Part shown: one piece after another, positions 35,633 to 48,013 of the stretch
Layout: each line of letters begins with the position of its first letter
Numbering within the stretch: position 1 is the first letter of the stretch
Assembly (NCBI GenBank): GCA_014898425.1
Contig: RCSZ01000005.1
Coordinates: 1,240,001-1,304,000 of the forward strand
Reading direction: 5' to 3'
DNA: 64,000 nucleotides
Origin: Botryotinia globosa
Lineage: Eukaryota > Ascomycota > Leotiomycetes > Helotiales > Sclerotiniaceae
Translations under genes and position numbers: made by a program
Notes under the pieces: generated by a model
What the model was told of the DNA's origin: nothing
The model's database searches: none
What the model saw: only the letters and a program-made list of their open reading frames with translations

Positions 35633-36041
35633 CAAGCTACTAGGGTTGGGCAAATTATATAATCCGGCTGAGGATTACATATTTTTATAATATAACGTTT
35701 TTTGATTGGTATAAAATATTACGCCAAGATTATGCACGTGATTTGATGGCCAATCAAACCCTTAGAATGAATGAAAGTGGGGAAAATTCGAAGGTATTCT
35801 TTGATGGGTTGTTAAAAAAGCTATTATAGATTTTTATATCACATGATTCATATCATATAATATAAAATCATATGATTTCAAGAAAAAAATCTTATTTTTA
35901 AGGATTTCGGCTTGATTTTTCTTTCAAATTTATTGTATAGGAAAAATCGATATATAATCTGTTTGACTAATATTACATATCATAATTTGGTGACCAATAC
36001 GTTCAAATATTATATTATATATGCCCAACCCTACAAGCTAC
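35633..36041. mobile_element. hAT-type MITE (393 bp) with 8-bp target duplication
   Basis: The element spans 35641-36033. Its ends are inverted repeats: TAGGGTTGGGCA at the left, and the exact complement (TGCCCAACCCTA) at the right, followed inward by AT-rich near-matches. It is flanked on both sides by the same 8 bases, CAAGCTAC (35633-35640 and 36034-36041), a perfect target site duplication. An 8-bp duplication and TAGGG-type ends are the mark of the hAT superfamily. The interior is very AT-rich and has no transposase ORF, so it is a non-autonomous miniature element. The perfect duplication suggests a fairly recent insertion. Confidence 0.93.
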
Positions 36042-37760
36042 GCACCAAATCTTTCTGCCCTGCTGGTCAAAGAAAAATTTCACATGGAGACAAACAGCCG
36101 CCGAACCGGAGAAGAATTTGCGTGTCTGTGTCTTCCCCCCTGAGTCATTAAAGACCAAGGAAGGGAAGGACATTCCCGAATCTGTATGATCCAATCGGAA
36201 GATTTTGTCACACCCGAGAAAAAGGTAGAATTCATCTCACACGCACGCCCGCACGCACGCACGCAAAACATCAGATTTCTAGAAGAGTATAATCGAGGGT
36301 ACATGCGGTACATGCGGTACATGAGTGGAGATACAGTCGACTTGGACCGTGAGCGCACTGCGCAGCGACGGGAAGTCTAAAATTTCTTTAAAAATTTCTC
36401 ATACTAATTTAGCATCATCTGGAAAGCTTGGAAGATGGAAGATGGAAGATGGAAGATCTGATTTTTCTTGGGGAGGGGGGGTCACCAGGTGTATGTGTTC
36501 AACTGTTCAACTATTCCAACTTCTAAAGTACACGATAGTGGATACTTAAGGTACCGACGAAGTACTACCTGTGGATCTCATCGAGTAAATCTTCCAAGTT
36601 CCGTTCCCACCTCGCCGTGATTCTTCCACTCTTGAGTCTCGAGTCTCGAGTCTTGAGTCTTGAGTCTTGACTCTTGACTCTTGACAAGTTGATATTGCCG
36701 AGGGCATGAAAAGTGGTCAAGGATTCGACAAAATAAGGTTTAATGTTATGTAACAGGTATTGAATATGATCGAATAGGATTGGAGAAGGTCTTCCGGGTT
36801 TCGTTGGACAGCTGAGAGATTGGTCTGGAATTGGGAAGAGCGATGAAAATTAAGATGGAGGTTCGTTGAACTTGCACGATGCGTTTCCAGTTTGTCGTCG
36901 AATGTGATTTTTCTTACTCGATGGAATCAGATTCACATGGGGTTTTGCAGCTATGGTCAGATCCAGCCGGATTGGGAAGGTATATCCCGATTTTGGGGAT
37001 TCTTGCTGGAAGAGTTGATGAAAGGTTCCGGTGTATCAGGTGAGAATGAAAAAATAATGCCATGTCGTCGCTTGTTCTCTTCCGTATGGTATGCATGAGA
37101 TGAAGCCTGAAGGTATAGATCCGATGGAGAGGATCAAGTTGGAAGGCGTCAAGCACATGATTGTCTCCGAGGAGAAATTGAATTGTGCAACGCCATTCTG
37201 TGGGGGGATTGGGATTTAACCCCAAGATACGAGTCACAGATGTGTGGATAAATACTAGGCAACTCTCAAAAGTTGTACAGTTTGATATGGTATTGTAGAC
37301 TGTAGATTCTCGAGAATTGTATCATTTCCCCACATGTGTTGAGTTACCAACCATTCCTAATATCATAATGATTCTTGCTGTCGATGGCTAACCGTAGAGA
37401 CAGGCATATTACAACCAAAAAGATTCTAGAAGATCAAAAAAAAGTCGGAGTGGGCCAAGATGGAGTTTGTAATTGATGGATGGATGGATAACATGCTCGC
37501 ATGTCGGTTCATAGCCTCATAGGTAATGCGAATGATCTACGAGATTCTCCATATTTCATTTCATTTGATGGCGTGAGCTCCAACTTCCAAGTTCCAAGCG
37601 TTATGGCCCAAGAAGAATATCATAATATGGGTGGTGGTCGTTGACTGGCTTGAGATTGGTTCAACCTGATTCTAAGGGTCATTCAAGAGTCCACAACTAT
37701 CGTCACATCATGTGGTGATATCACCATCGTGTTCTTTGTGCTGTCACAATTTTAGGTTGA

Positions 37761-37790
37761 TTTTTGTTTTTGTTTTTGTTTTTGTTTTTG
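37761..37790 (+). repeat. (TTTTTG)5 microsatellite
   Basis: Five perfect copies of a 6-base unit. Confidence 0.9.
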
Positions 37791-38238
37791 CGGAGCTGAA
37801 CACGAATCGAAGAAATGTTAGGAGTCAGGACTCAGGACTCAGGAGGTGCAGCTCCTTTGAGCGAACACGATGCACAGTAATGGGGAATTGAGAAAATATC
37901 GTATTCGTGAAAGTTGCCATGCTCAATATCCATAGGTATCCAAGCATTACTCGTGAGTCGTGCTGTTGACAAGGTAATAATATCATGAACTCTTCATCTG
38001 TGTAGGAATTAGTGTGACATCTCTTCGTCCATCAATATCGCTTGGCACACGACCCCTTGATATGGTTAATGCTGAAAAGAATCCTTGGATTTCCGTCACT
38101 GTGCCTGGAAGAATCGTAATGTATAGTAGTATATAATAACATGGCCGTTTCTTAGGATAGAAGACTCAGGTCCGGTCTTGATCTTAGAATAGCACAAGGC
38201 CGAGTAGCTGGCCGGGTGTCTGTCTGGGTAGTGTCAAA

Positions 38239-38392
38239 GATTCATACAAAGTAGACTCCTAGATTCATACAAAGGGAACTCCTAGATTCATACGAAGTAG
38301 ACTCCTAGATCCATAGACTCATAGACTCATACATCCATAGACTCATACATCCATAGACTCATACATCCATAGACTCATAGACTCATACATCG
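38239..38392 (+). repeat. Compound minisatellite (AGATTCATAC / CATAGACTCATAC units)
   Basis: Three copies of a 23-24 base unit beginning AGATTCATACAAAG are followed by about four copies of a 16-base unit TCCATAGACTCATACA. The two units share GACTC and TTCATAC words, so one may have arisen from the other. Confidence 0.75.
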
Positions 38393-40105
38393 TGTGCATC
38401 GCAAAAGGAATATGAACTTGCTGATGTGCTTTCAACGACCATACCCAACTGCAGTCAGTGTAGGTAGTGGGTACTAGGTAGTCAGTATAGTCAGTGTACA
38501 CTGTACAGGCAAATTTGACCAGTCATCAATCTAATTGCTCATCAGCTGTTTAAATCTGTGAATCTGACTGGCTTGAAAGAAAGTTTGACGTTGTTAGTAC
38601 TGGATCCACAGGGCGTACCCCAGAAGAAGCTAAACGTAATTCCTTACCAGGGAGGTGTTTAGGAGTATGGATGTATGTATGTAGTATCATAGTATGTAGT
38701 GTGTAGTATGTATGTATGTATTGTCATAGTATGTAGTGTAGTATGTACAGAGTAGGAGTAGGTCCTTGTTCACAATACTACTCTATACCTACCTGACATC
38801 TAAAAGGGGAAGAGCAATTCTTTTTGCTTAGGTAGTAGGTAGGTAGTAGGTCGGTAGTTAATATTGAATATCTACGCAGGTACGACTGTATACTTACGAC
38901 TTCCTACTGCCATCTACACATCCTTCATTCTGCGGTGTAGCATCTCAATAGCTCTAGTCCCATGATCTACGACTCGTGCGATGTTTAACCGCTTAAAATC
39001 AGAACAGGTCACAGACTCACAGCAGTTGGAAACATCAAACAAAACGGCTGGACCAAAAACATACCACGTCCAGACTAACTACCTACTACCTACCAACTAC
39101 CTAGGTAGTAACTTGCTAGTAATAATAACGGGAAAATCGATTTTTTCTTCGGTTCCCCATAATAATGACAGCCGTAGAACAGGAACAATGCACCACGGTC
39201 CACGGTCCACGATCCACGGCCCATAAGAACCAACAAGGCAAGGAAGGATAATTCGAATTTTCCCATGTGAGGGGCAATGGCTCATCTTTTTTTCCTGCCA
39301 TGTGTACCTACTACCTACCACCTAGTGACCAGACACATAAAATTCCTCGCAAGGCAAGGGAGAACGGGAGAACGGGAGAAGGGGAGAAGAATGTCTAATG
39401 AGCGTCTAATGAGTAGGTAAGAGATGCATGGTGATACTATAATGGTCTAGTAGGAGTTTAGTATTCTCAAACCCTTTTACAAGTGTAGTTTTTATATACT
39501 ATACTATAAAAGTTATAATACTATACATATCTAGCTCAAGTCCCTCTTCCGTCATACTCAAGTCAAGATTCAATATCAAAATATAATAATATTTTTTCTA
39601 TTCATCACTTCATTCCCACATACATACATATAACATATATAGAAGACACAGTCGAGATATATACATATATACATATATATATATCTATATAAATATCTAT
39701 CCCCTTTCACTTACTTCTCCACACAAACAAAGAGGATATAAAAACTATATATCAAAATCATTAAAATATCTCCTCAAAATACATCCATATACATACCTAC
39801 ACATCACATATTTATATATATTACATCATCCTCTTCTACCTTTTTTGGTTATCTCACTCATCACATCATCCAAAAAAGAAGATTCAAATTCTCCAACTCT
39901 CGCCTCTCGCCTTCACTCTTACTCTTACCAGGATACTTTGGAACCAAACCACCACTTCCAACTAAACAACTTCCAACCCGAATGAAAGTTTCCTATTAAA
40001 AAGCAGTACAAATACTGTTGCGCCGTCGCCATACGACGAAAGAAAGAAGAAGAAGAAAAAAACTCTATTTCCCTTGTCCAGGACGCCACCAAAAAGACGC
40101 CACCA

Positions 40106-41587
40106 ATGCCTGCCACAATGCAGCACGTTACGTCGTTCTTTCGATCTCATTCCCATCCATTTGATTTACCAACGGAAGGAAAGAAAACTTCTAGAAGGAA
40201 TTCAAGTAGTAGACCGTCGTTGAAAAGTCGCACACCATCAGCCTCTTCCATCATAGACGACAAAGCAGCCAAGATGCCCGACCTTTCTCTTCCCCACAAA
40301 CGTATTTCGATACCCGGTCTTCATTCCCCCAAAACTTCTTCGAGATCTATTCCTCAATATCACGGTGCAACACTCGACTGTGCCATTGAGTCACCACCAT
40401 TGGTTCTCTATGGTTCTACCAGCTCGAGTACTGGCGCATTACTCTCAGGTCAATTAAAGTTACACATTCACGATGAGAAATTTGCAATTGAGTCTTTCAA
40501 GATGCGATTGGCATTGGAGGTCACACAAAAGAAACCATTCCATGCGCATTGCCATGAATGTACCCACCAATCAAAGGATTTAACGACGTGGATTTTCCTC
40601 CAAGGTCCAGCTACTCTTCGCAAAGGTAATTGCTCAAACAATGTCTTCTTACCTTGATTTTCAAAATTCTAACGTAAACTTACAGGTGAACATGACTTTC
40701 CATTCAGCTTTCTCCTTCCCGGACATCTACCTGCAAGTATGAAGGGTAGCTTGTCCAACATCGAATACATTCTCAAAGCTACATTGGTGCCAAAGACTGG
40801 CGAGCCAATAAAACTCTCCCACATCCTCAATATCAAGCGTGCCATCATCCCTCCCGACACACCTCGAAACTCGATCCGAATCTTTCCACCAACAAATTTG
40901 ACTGCGAACTGTCAACTTCCTCCCGTCATCTATCCAATTGGTGAGGCAAACATTTCCATGCGCATGGATGGTGTTGTAAATCGTAATGTGGACGCAAAGA
41001 CACAAAACCATTGGAAGCTCAAGCGTTTGACGTGGCGTTTGGATGAAACTCACAGAGTAATCTCACCAGCATGCCCCAAGCATGCCTCAAAACTGACCAA
41101 GGAAGGTGAGAACAAGAAAGGTGCTGCTCATCAAGATGCCCGCACTCTCGCCACTGAGGAGATCAAATCTGGATGGAAATCAAATTACGATACAGCGGAT
41201 GGAGCCATTGAAATCGAATTTCCCATCTCGATTCGTCCTGATGCAAGACCAGTTTGCGATATGAAAGCTGAAGATGGCACGGAAGTCTTCCACACTCTCA
41301 TTGTCGAGATGATTGTTTCCGAAGAATTCGCACCCATCAAAAAACCAACACAAGTAACACCAACTGGAGGCGCAAGAGTTTTAAGAATGCACTTCAACGT
41401 CACAGTCACCGAGAGATCGGGTTTGGGCATCTCATGGGATGAGGAACAACCTCCTCTATACGAGAATGTCCCCGCCAGCCCCCCAACTTATGTCAACACG
41501 GAATCATATGACGGACCCCCCGTTCCTGATTATGAAGATTTACCAGCATTGGATGGCGCAAATGGAAGTGACCACAGAGCTCATTAA
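40106..41587 (+). CDS. Alpha-arrestin (ART-type ubiquitin ligase adaptor)
   Basis: An alpha-arrestin, which links plasma-membrane transporters to the Rsp5/NEDD4-type ubiquitin ligase for endocytosis. Exons 40106-40625 and 40686-41587 give 473 residues. The N-terminal arrestin fold begins about residue 95 (LDCAIESPPLVLYGSTSSS, then GALLSGQLKLHI) and continues over the intron as RKGEHDFPFSFLLPGHLPAS, a hallmark stretch of the family. The second arrestin half follows. The C-terminal tail has two PPxY motifs, PPLY and PPTY, ten residues apart, which bind WW domains. The first 90 residues are basic and Ser-rich and could be phosphorylated. The transporter partner is not predictable, so no symbol is given. 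Confidence 0.88.
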
Positions 41588-42201
41588 TCAGATACATATC
41601 TCATGACTCATGAATATTTGAAAATTATCGGCGTTTGGGAAAATTGGAAGCATTTGCATAGAATAGAGTATTCGGTAGCTTTACCAGGAGGGAGAAAGAG
41701 GATTTCATATTTGCTTTGGGCGGAAGGCGTACTTTGTTCGGATATACCCCCTACATTATGGACGGATCTTCGCTTGCATATTCTTATGCTTGTGGATTGA
41801 AATGAATCGGGCTGGGATGGGATGGGATGGAACAAAAATGGAGTTTTTTTATTAATCAAAAGGGAATACAATTCTACTCTTGTATGGATGAGAAGAGAAG
41901 AGAGGAGAAGATATATAGATTACTTATTAGTAACTGTTTAGATACCTGTATACATGGAAGTGGTATTGCTTAATTAGCTTTTAATAGAATCCATTCAACT
42001 TTTCGGGAAATATCTATCTTTCTCCTGGTTTATCTGTCTATCTGTATATTTTCGGAGAGAGTTTTATAATAAGGTTATAATTGAATTGATACTTTGAATA
42101 TTCTCTTACTATGTAGTAGGTAGAGATAGGTATCTAGGTATAGATATCGATCTATCTATTTAGGTGAGTGATTTAGAGAGGTAAGGTGAATGAGTAATTT
42201 T
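41588..42201. other. Spacer between arrestin and RAD5, left part
   Basis: About 610 bp of probable arrestin 3' UTR and spacer. No conserved ORF or RNA gene is visible. Confidence 0.45.
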
Positions 42202-42320
42202 GGAATTTGGAATTTGGAATTTGGAATTTGGAATTTGGAATTTGGAATTTGGAATTTGGAATTTGGAATTTGGAATTTGGAATTTGGAATTTGGAATTTG
42301 GAATTTGGAATTTGGAATTT
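42202..42320 (+). repeat. (GGAATTT)17 tandem array
   Basis: Seventeen perfect copies of a 7-base unit over exactly 119 bp. The unit contains the palindrome AAATTT across junctions when written as two frames, and any ORFs over it (LEFGIWN-type repeats) are artefacts. Confidence 0.95.
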
Positions 42321-42826
42321 GGGGATAGGTGAATGGGGGAAGAGAAAAGAAGAGGATTATATATCAAGGATATATAAATATCAAGGATATTCTATTAATA
42401 CGATTTTAATTTAATTTATTTTGTTTTATTTATTTATTTAATTTTATCCTCTTCTCTCCCGTTGGTTTTCTAATCAAGTGTGTGGGTGGGTGGGTAGGTA
42501 TATCTATATACATCTCAGACTTTTCTTTTCTTTCCTTTCCTTTCTCTTTTTAATGTAGAGGTTTATGTGTGTATGAGGTTGGCTGAGTTGGTGGTTGGTG
42601 GTTGGATGTGGATGTGGATATACCCATAGAGTTATAATATAATATATAATATACGCTACCTAATCGGTATGTATGTATATACAAAGCTTGCATCATCTTT
42701 CGGATAGTATACATCCATCTATCTATTTATTTATCTATCCACCTCGCATCTCCTATGCCAGGGCTCCTCGCTTGACTTCAGCGAGCTTGCTTGCTACCGT
42801 TGTAATCCCCTCTCTAGAATATGAGT
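42321..42826. other. Spacer upstream of the RAD5 stop, no gene seen
   Basis: About 500 bp, AT-rich and with GGTGGTTG-type short repeats. It should hold the RAD5 3' UTR. Confidence 0.45.
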
Positions 42827-45800
42827 CTAGGAGAGAAGTTCCTTAATATCCTCGATTCTTTGTAATTTCTTTTCTTCGTCACTCATCATACCTAGTGAAC
42901 TCGCACTATTCGCATATTAGTCTTGTTAATGATAGTTTGACTTACGTGATGTGATATACAGATAGATAGATGATATGCTTGCCGAGAGACAAAATCGAAC
43001 AGGCGCCCAAAAGGATCGAAAAAAAAAACTAAAAAAAAACTCACATAAATTTCTTCCTCTCTTGCACCCTCAACATTCTCTCCTCCACACTCCCCCTCAC
43101 GATAAATCTCTTAACCACCACCTCTCCCACCTGTCCCATCCGATGCACTCTATCAATCGCTTGTGCCTCCACCGCAAAACTCCACCACGGATCCATCATG
43201 AAAACTCTCTTCGCCATCGTCAGATTCAACCCCACTCCTCCCGCTCTCAAACTAAGTAGTAGCACGATCCCTTTCTCACTATCTTTATACTGAGCCAGAA
43301 CTGCCGCTCTCGCTTTCTGCGGCATCGAACCATCCAATCTCAAGAATGGGATCGAGGACCTCGTCAAAGCAGGTTCGATCAAAGAGAGAAAAGATGTAAA
43401 TTGACTAAACACAACTGATTTCATAGACGGAGATTCTTTCCGTATGGATTTGAGATTCGATAACAGTGCTGCGATTTTCGACGACCCATTGGAGCCGATT
43501 CGCTGAAGACTTATTTTTATTTTTCCATTTTTACTCTCGGGATGTCCTTCATCTTTGACCACTTCGAAAATATCATGTGGATTGATGCGTTCGCGACAGC
43601 TGAAACAACGGGGACTTTCACCTCTGTCGGTTTGATGTTTGATGTAATCTAGTAAGCATTTTTTGCACGCTGAATGCCAGCACCCGGTGACAGTTTGTTC
43701 GATCATTGGTTCTTCCGCACAGATTGGACACTCATTTTCTGCTTCGTCGCGGATTTGTTCGAGGACATGTGCCCCGAAGATATTGGTATCGATTGATTCT
43801 TCGTTGAGCTTGAAGCGCTCAATGAGATGTTGAAGATCCATGTCGTCTGAAAGACCACTTGCAGCGTCTGCGGCTTCAGCAGCATCTTCTTCATCTGCTA
43901 CTATGTTTTGGTTACGGGTTAGAATGGGATGACAGCATGATTGGCGAAGTCGGAGGATTTGAGCGAAAATACTTGTATAGGCTTTGAGAACTGTGCCTGC
44001 TTCGATGTTGGCTGAGAAGGTACGTTTGGCTCTCGTGAAAATGTGATCATAGACTTCGCGTTCGGCTTCTGATAGCTCGATTTCGACAATATCGATGGTC
44101 TTTTTGGGTAAAGGAACCAGTGCTTCACCATTTGGTGTCTTCATGTCTTTTGTTCGACGGAGCACTAGAGGTTCCAGTACCGTTTGAACGACATCAAGGG
44201 CACGCATAAATTCTTTGGATTCAAATGGTATTGTGATGAATGTTTTCCAAAAAGAGAAATTGCTCCAAGGTTCTACTCTTAAGAATCGAACCAAGCTGAA
44301 AAGATCTTCTAACCGATTAACAATGGGTGTACCAGTGAGTGCCCATCGATGCTCGGCAGCAATCTCATAGCCTAAAAAGTTGGGTCAGCCAGTGCCAGAT
44401 TTCACACAATGTTAACAATAACAATTGCTATCATTCTTTGGTCCCATAATATATCAAGATTGACTTACATGCTTTCGCAGTTTTAGACTGCCTGTTTTTA
44501 ATATAATGAGCTTCATCCAAAATTACCCGGAAGAATGAGAGCGAAAATAAACCTCCATGACCACCCTTATCACCATTCCGAGCAGTAACTTGATTGAACT
44601 CAGACAAAATGACACCATAGCTTGTAATAACAACATTGGGAGCCGATGCAGCGTTAGCTTCACAACAAAGAGCCTGAAGATTTGCTGTTTTATCACTACC
44701 ATAGTAAACAATACTCTTCATGGTTCCATCCCTAGAAGCATTCTCAGCTTCACTTTGCCATTGAGCAAGAAGGGACATTGGTGCCACGACCAAAGTTGTA
44801 CAGGGTGCCCTTTCTACAGATGATGAATTGGCTGGAAGTCGAGGCAAACTGTTCACTGATGCAGCCTTTGAGCGTTTCTCATCGAGCCGCATAGCCGCAT
44901 CAGACTTACTAGAGTGGATAAGACTCATCATCTCAATAGTCTTGCCTAGACCCATCTCATCGGCAAGAATGCCTCCAAGGCAATGCTGTTCCTGAAGAGG
45001 GAAGTCTAAGGAAAGTGCACCGGAATATGGGTTGACGTAGAATTTATCTTGATTAGCAATTTGAATGACCTCTTTATCATCCATGTCCTTCAAAGGCCAA
45101 GCGTATTCTTCCCACAGAGGATGCATCGAGGCTGCTCTCTTGTTATCTTTCTCGTCGCGCTCTTTCGCCATCATCCAATACAATGCTTGCTTTTGATATG
45201 GTCGCAAATCCATTGCAAAACTTTTTGCTGGTTCTGCCTCAGGAGCATTAAAATCAAAGGATTGGGCTTTGCTATATAACGTGTCAAGTTGGTCTTGCTC
45301 AAGTTCTTTTCCTTCCTCTGCCTCTTCAGATGGGGGGGTACCAGTACCAGAACCAGTAATTTTAGATTCATCTTTATCATAATGTTCAGCTGCCTCTGCA
45401 GCACTTAAAAGTCCCTGACGCTTATGTTTTGCGGTTGCTTCGCTCGTTTGCGTAGGGAGCAGATTAATCTCTTGAAATAAATTAACTAACGCGACCTGGC
45501 GGAGTCTTAGGCCCTTTTCTTCAGAACTTTCTTTCTCTTCAAAAAAGCCAGTTACCCGATTATCAGGTGCCTGGAAACTGCGGTCATCGAAAGCAGTTCT
45601 TAACAATGAGCACCTGAGTTGGAGAAAGACAGTATCATTGGTACGAATTCTTTCAGGCGCATATACACATGTACCCTCGAACTTGCATATCCTTTGATCG
45701 ATCAAAGTAGAAACCCAATTTGCCGTTTCCCGAGGAAGACGACCAACTTCAAATCCCTTCGAATTGGTAAAACGCACAATGACATCGACACGCCGTGCTG

Positions 45801-46488
45801 CAGCACTATTAGGTTTTGGTAATGTTTGAGCCACTGATGTTCTGCCTTTCCCCCTTCCGGCCGGTGCCTTGGGTGGTTGTATCTTTTGACGCTCTATCCG
45901 CACAACTTCGCCATGTTTGATTAAATTTGTTCCACTCTTCGTAGCCCAGCCTCCAACCCCAAAAGCTCCGATATACCGGTATTCTGGCATGACTCGATGA
46001 GGTGAGACTGTTCTTGACGAGGTGTTTGATTCTGCAGAGCTTGGCTTGGGGCCATCAACAGTACTATTGGCAGACTTCGCGAAAGAACTAATAGCGCTTC
46101 TGGAGTTTGACGAAGATCTGGAGAGACCGGAAACGAGCGCATGTCGTTTCCAAGATCCATCAAAGTACATATTCACAGCCTTCTCTATATCATTTCCAGA
46201 CGCCTCTCGTAACCCTTTCAGTTCTTCCCGAGTCACTTTGTCGCCAATGAAGTTTTCAAACATTTCCTGGTCGAATGTAGTCTGCGAATCTCCAGCAAGT
46301 GTTCTTTCCTCCAAAACTGGACCATCTTGAGGATTCTGGTCTCTGATTTCGTTTGTAGAGCAGGCAATTACTGGAGGCAGCGCGTCGATTTCATCTGGTA
46401 CATTTGTCGCCTCCTCACCTTGTGAAGAATCCGAACCCTCAGCTGTTTCCGTAAAGAACCTTCTTCTCTTCGCCGGAGGCCCCTCCAT
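42827..46488 (-). CDS. rad5: DNA repair helicase/ubiquitin ligase Rad5
   Basis: Rad5 builds Lys63-linked ubiquitin on PCNA and remodels stalled forks in error-free damage tolerance. Exons 46488-44469, 44371-43045 and 42905-42827 give 1141 residues. The HIRAN domain starts near residue 168 (YRYIGAFGVGGWATKSG). The SNF2 motor has GGILADEMGLGKT near residue 510 and DEAH near 656. A C3HC4 RING lies inside the motor at about 888-930 (CPICAEEP, GCWHSACKKCLLDY, CFSCR). The second helicase half has RLDGSMP near 1018 and DRVHRMGQ near 1085. The last exon is easily missed: an intron (gtgagt..gaatag) splits Ile, and the tail reads ASSLGMMSDEEKKLQRIED and ends KELLS. Without it the protein would stop early at RKKFM. 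It diverges from the NDUFAF6-like gene. Confidence 0.94.
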
Positions 46489-46793
46489 ATCCGCAGAAGC
46501 TATGGAAGTCTCACCCGAATTAAATTTGTCATTTCAAAATAAAAACAAAAAGCAAGGGCAACTGAGTAATATTCCACTGCTGATTTGATGGAAACGCGCA
46601 GTCACGCGATGGACGGACGCGACAAAAAATAATTTAGATGTTTAGTGACGTCGGGGTATCTTATCTTTTATCCCTGTAAATTATTTTGTTAACAGCTTTG
46701 TCAATGGACATATAACCACTCGAAGAGGGACAATTGAAAAGAATTTGCAATTTACAGTTCATTGACTGGTCACCCACAACAACAATAATTCTA
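46489..46793. promoter_or_regulatory. Divergent promoter, RAD5 / NDUFAF6-type gene
   Basis: A 305-bp spacer between the start codons of two divergent genes. It must hold both promoters. I see no damage-response element that I can name with confidence. Confidence 0.5.
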
Positions 46794-48013
46794 ATGTGGA
46801 AATCCCAAATTCTGCGTCGGCTCCAAAGCTGTCCCAAGACATATATCAGTTCGAGATGCGCCTATGCTACTACCTCCTACAGTACACCTGCGCCATTTGC
46901 CTCCCGGTTGACTGAAGAAGATATAAATCAAGCCAGGACATATTGTTCCAATCTTATCCAGTTAGTTCTGCGAGTCCTGTGAGTTTCTCAATTCCCCATA
47001 TCTGATAGATTTCTAGAAAGTTTGATTCGCCATCGTACACTCTTCAAACGTTTATTCCTCCCTCAACAAGAGATGCCTACCTTTCAATTCGTGCTCTCAA
47101 TATTGAATTAGCTCGTATACCAGATATTGTATCAAATCCAACAGTAGGGGCATTGCGCATGCAGTTCTGGCGAGATAATTTGAACCGAACATTTGCGAAT
47201 ACACCTCCGAAAGAACCTGTCGCCATTCTCCTACATCATGCGCTCACATCTCTTCAATCGCGATATGATGGAATCAGCACAAGTGTGATGAAGGGTTGGT
47301 TTATGAAAGTGATCAATACAAGGGAACAATATATGGATAATCGACCTTATATAAACATGGATGCGCTTGAGATGTACGCGGAGAATACATATTCAACATT
47401 AATGTACTTGACTTTAGCAGCTTTACCTCTACAATCTATGGCAGCCGATCATGTCGCGAGTCATATCGGTAAAGCGGCTGGAATTGCTGCGGTTTTGAGA
47501 GGTTTGCCACTCATAGCATTTCCACCACCACCAAACCATCATAGCAACAATGCAGCTTTTGGTGGCGCTCTGGGTGGTAATGCTGGTGGGCGACAAGGAG
47601 CAGTCGTTTTACCATTAGATGTCATGGCCGAAACTGGTGTTAAAGAGGAGGATGTATTGAGGCATGGGGCAGAAGCTCCTGGTTTGAAAGATGCTATTTT
47701 CACAGTGGCGACCAGAGCAAATGATCATTTGATTACTGCCAGGGAGATGTTGAAGAACCTCCAAGCGGGTAAAGATGCAGGTCACGAGTTTGAGCATCAA
47801 GGTGAGGATGGTCACTACTATGCAGAAGGTGATAATACCCAAGTCAGTGATATAGAGAGAGGATTTGGTGTATTTATGCAGGCAGTTCCTACGAGATTAT
47901 GGCTGGAAAAGCTGGAACAACTCGATTTTGATGTATTCAGGCCAGAGCTCAGGGCAAGAGAATGGAAGTTGCCATACAAGGCATACTGGGCGTATACTAG
48001 ACGAAATCTTTGA
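46794..48013 (+). CDS. Mitochondrial complex I assembly factor, NDUFAF6 family
   Basis: A squalene/phytoene-synthase-fold protein of the NDUFAF6 type, needed for assembly of respiratory complex I in mitochondria. Exons 46794-46960 and 47017-48013 give 387 residues. The donor is the weaker gttagt; using it restores NLIQKFDSPSYTLQTFIPP, which fits the family better than the alternative gtgagt downstream. The basic N-terminus (MWKSQILRRLQSCPKTY) fits a mitochondrial targeting peptide. Core motifs are AYLSIRALNIELARI and LRMQFWRDNLNRTF, then YAENTYSTLMYLTLAAL. The family keeps the synthase fold but lacks the full Asp-rich catalytic set, so an assembly role rather than catalysis is expected. Confidence 0.87.

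Larger units (their letters stand above)
36042..40105. other. Gene-poor, repeat-rich spacer and arrestin promoter
   Basis: About 4 kb without a supportable gene. Many simple repeats occur: GAGTCTC/GAGTCTT/GACTCTT units (36630-36685), (TTTTTG)5 (37761-37790), AGGACTC units near 37827, TCCATAGACTCATACA units (about 38300-38392), GTATGTA-type runs (38665-38745), ACGGTCC units near 39195 and GGGAGAAC units near 39360. The last 600 bp are AT-rich with TATA-type microsatellites and probably hold the promoter and a long leader for the arrestin gene. Confidence 0.6.

Noticed and set aside
42173..42414. ORFs on both strands with perfect LEFGIWN / FQIPNSK repeats
   Set aside because: They are translations of the (GGAATTT)17 array, whose 7-base unit yields a 7-residue repeat in any frame.
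42906..43044. Possible tRNA relic in the RAD5 last intron (TGTTCGATTTT stretch)
   Set aside because: No acceptor or anticodon stem could be drawn around the B-box-like words.
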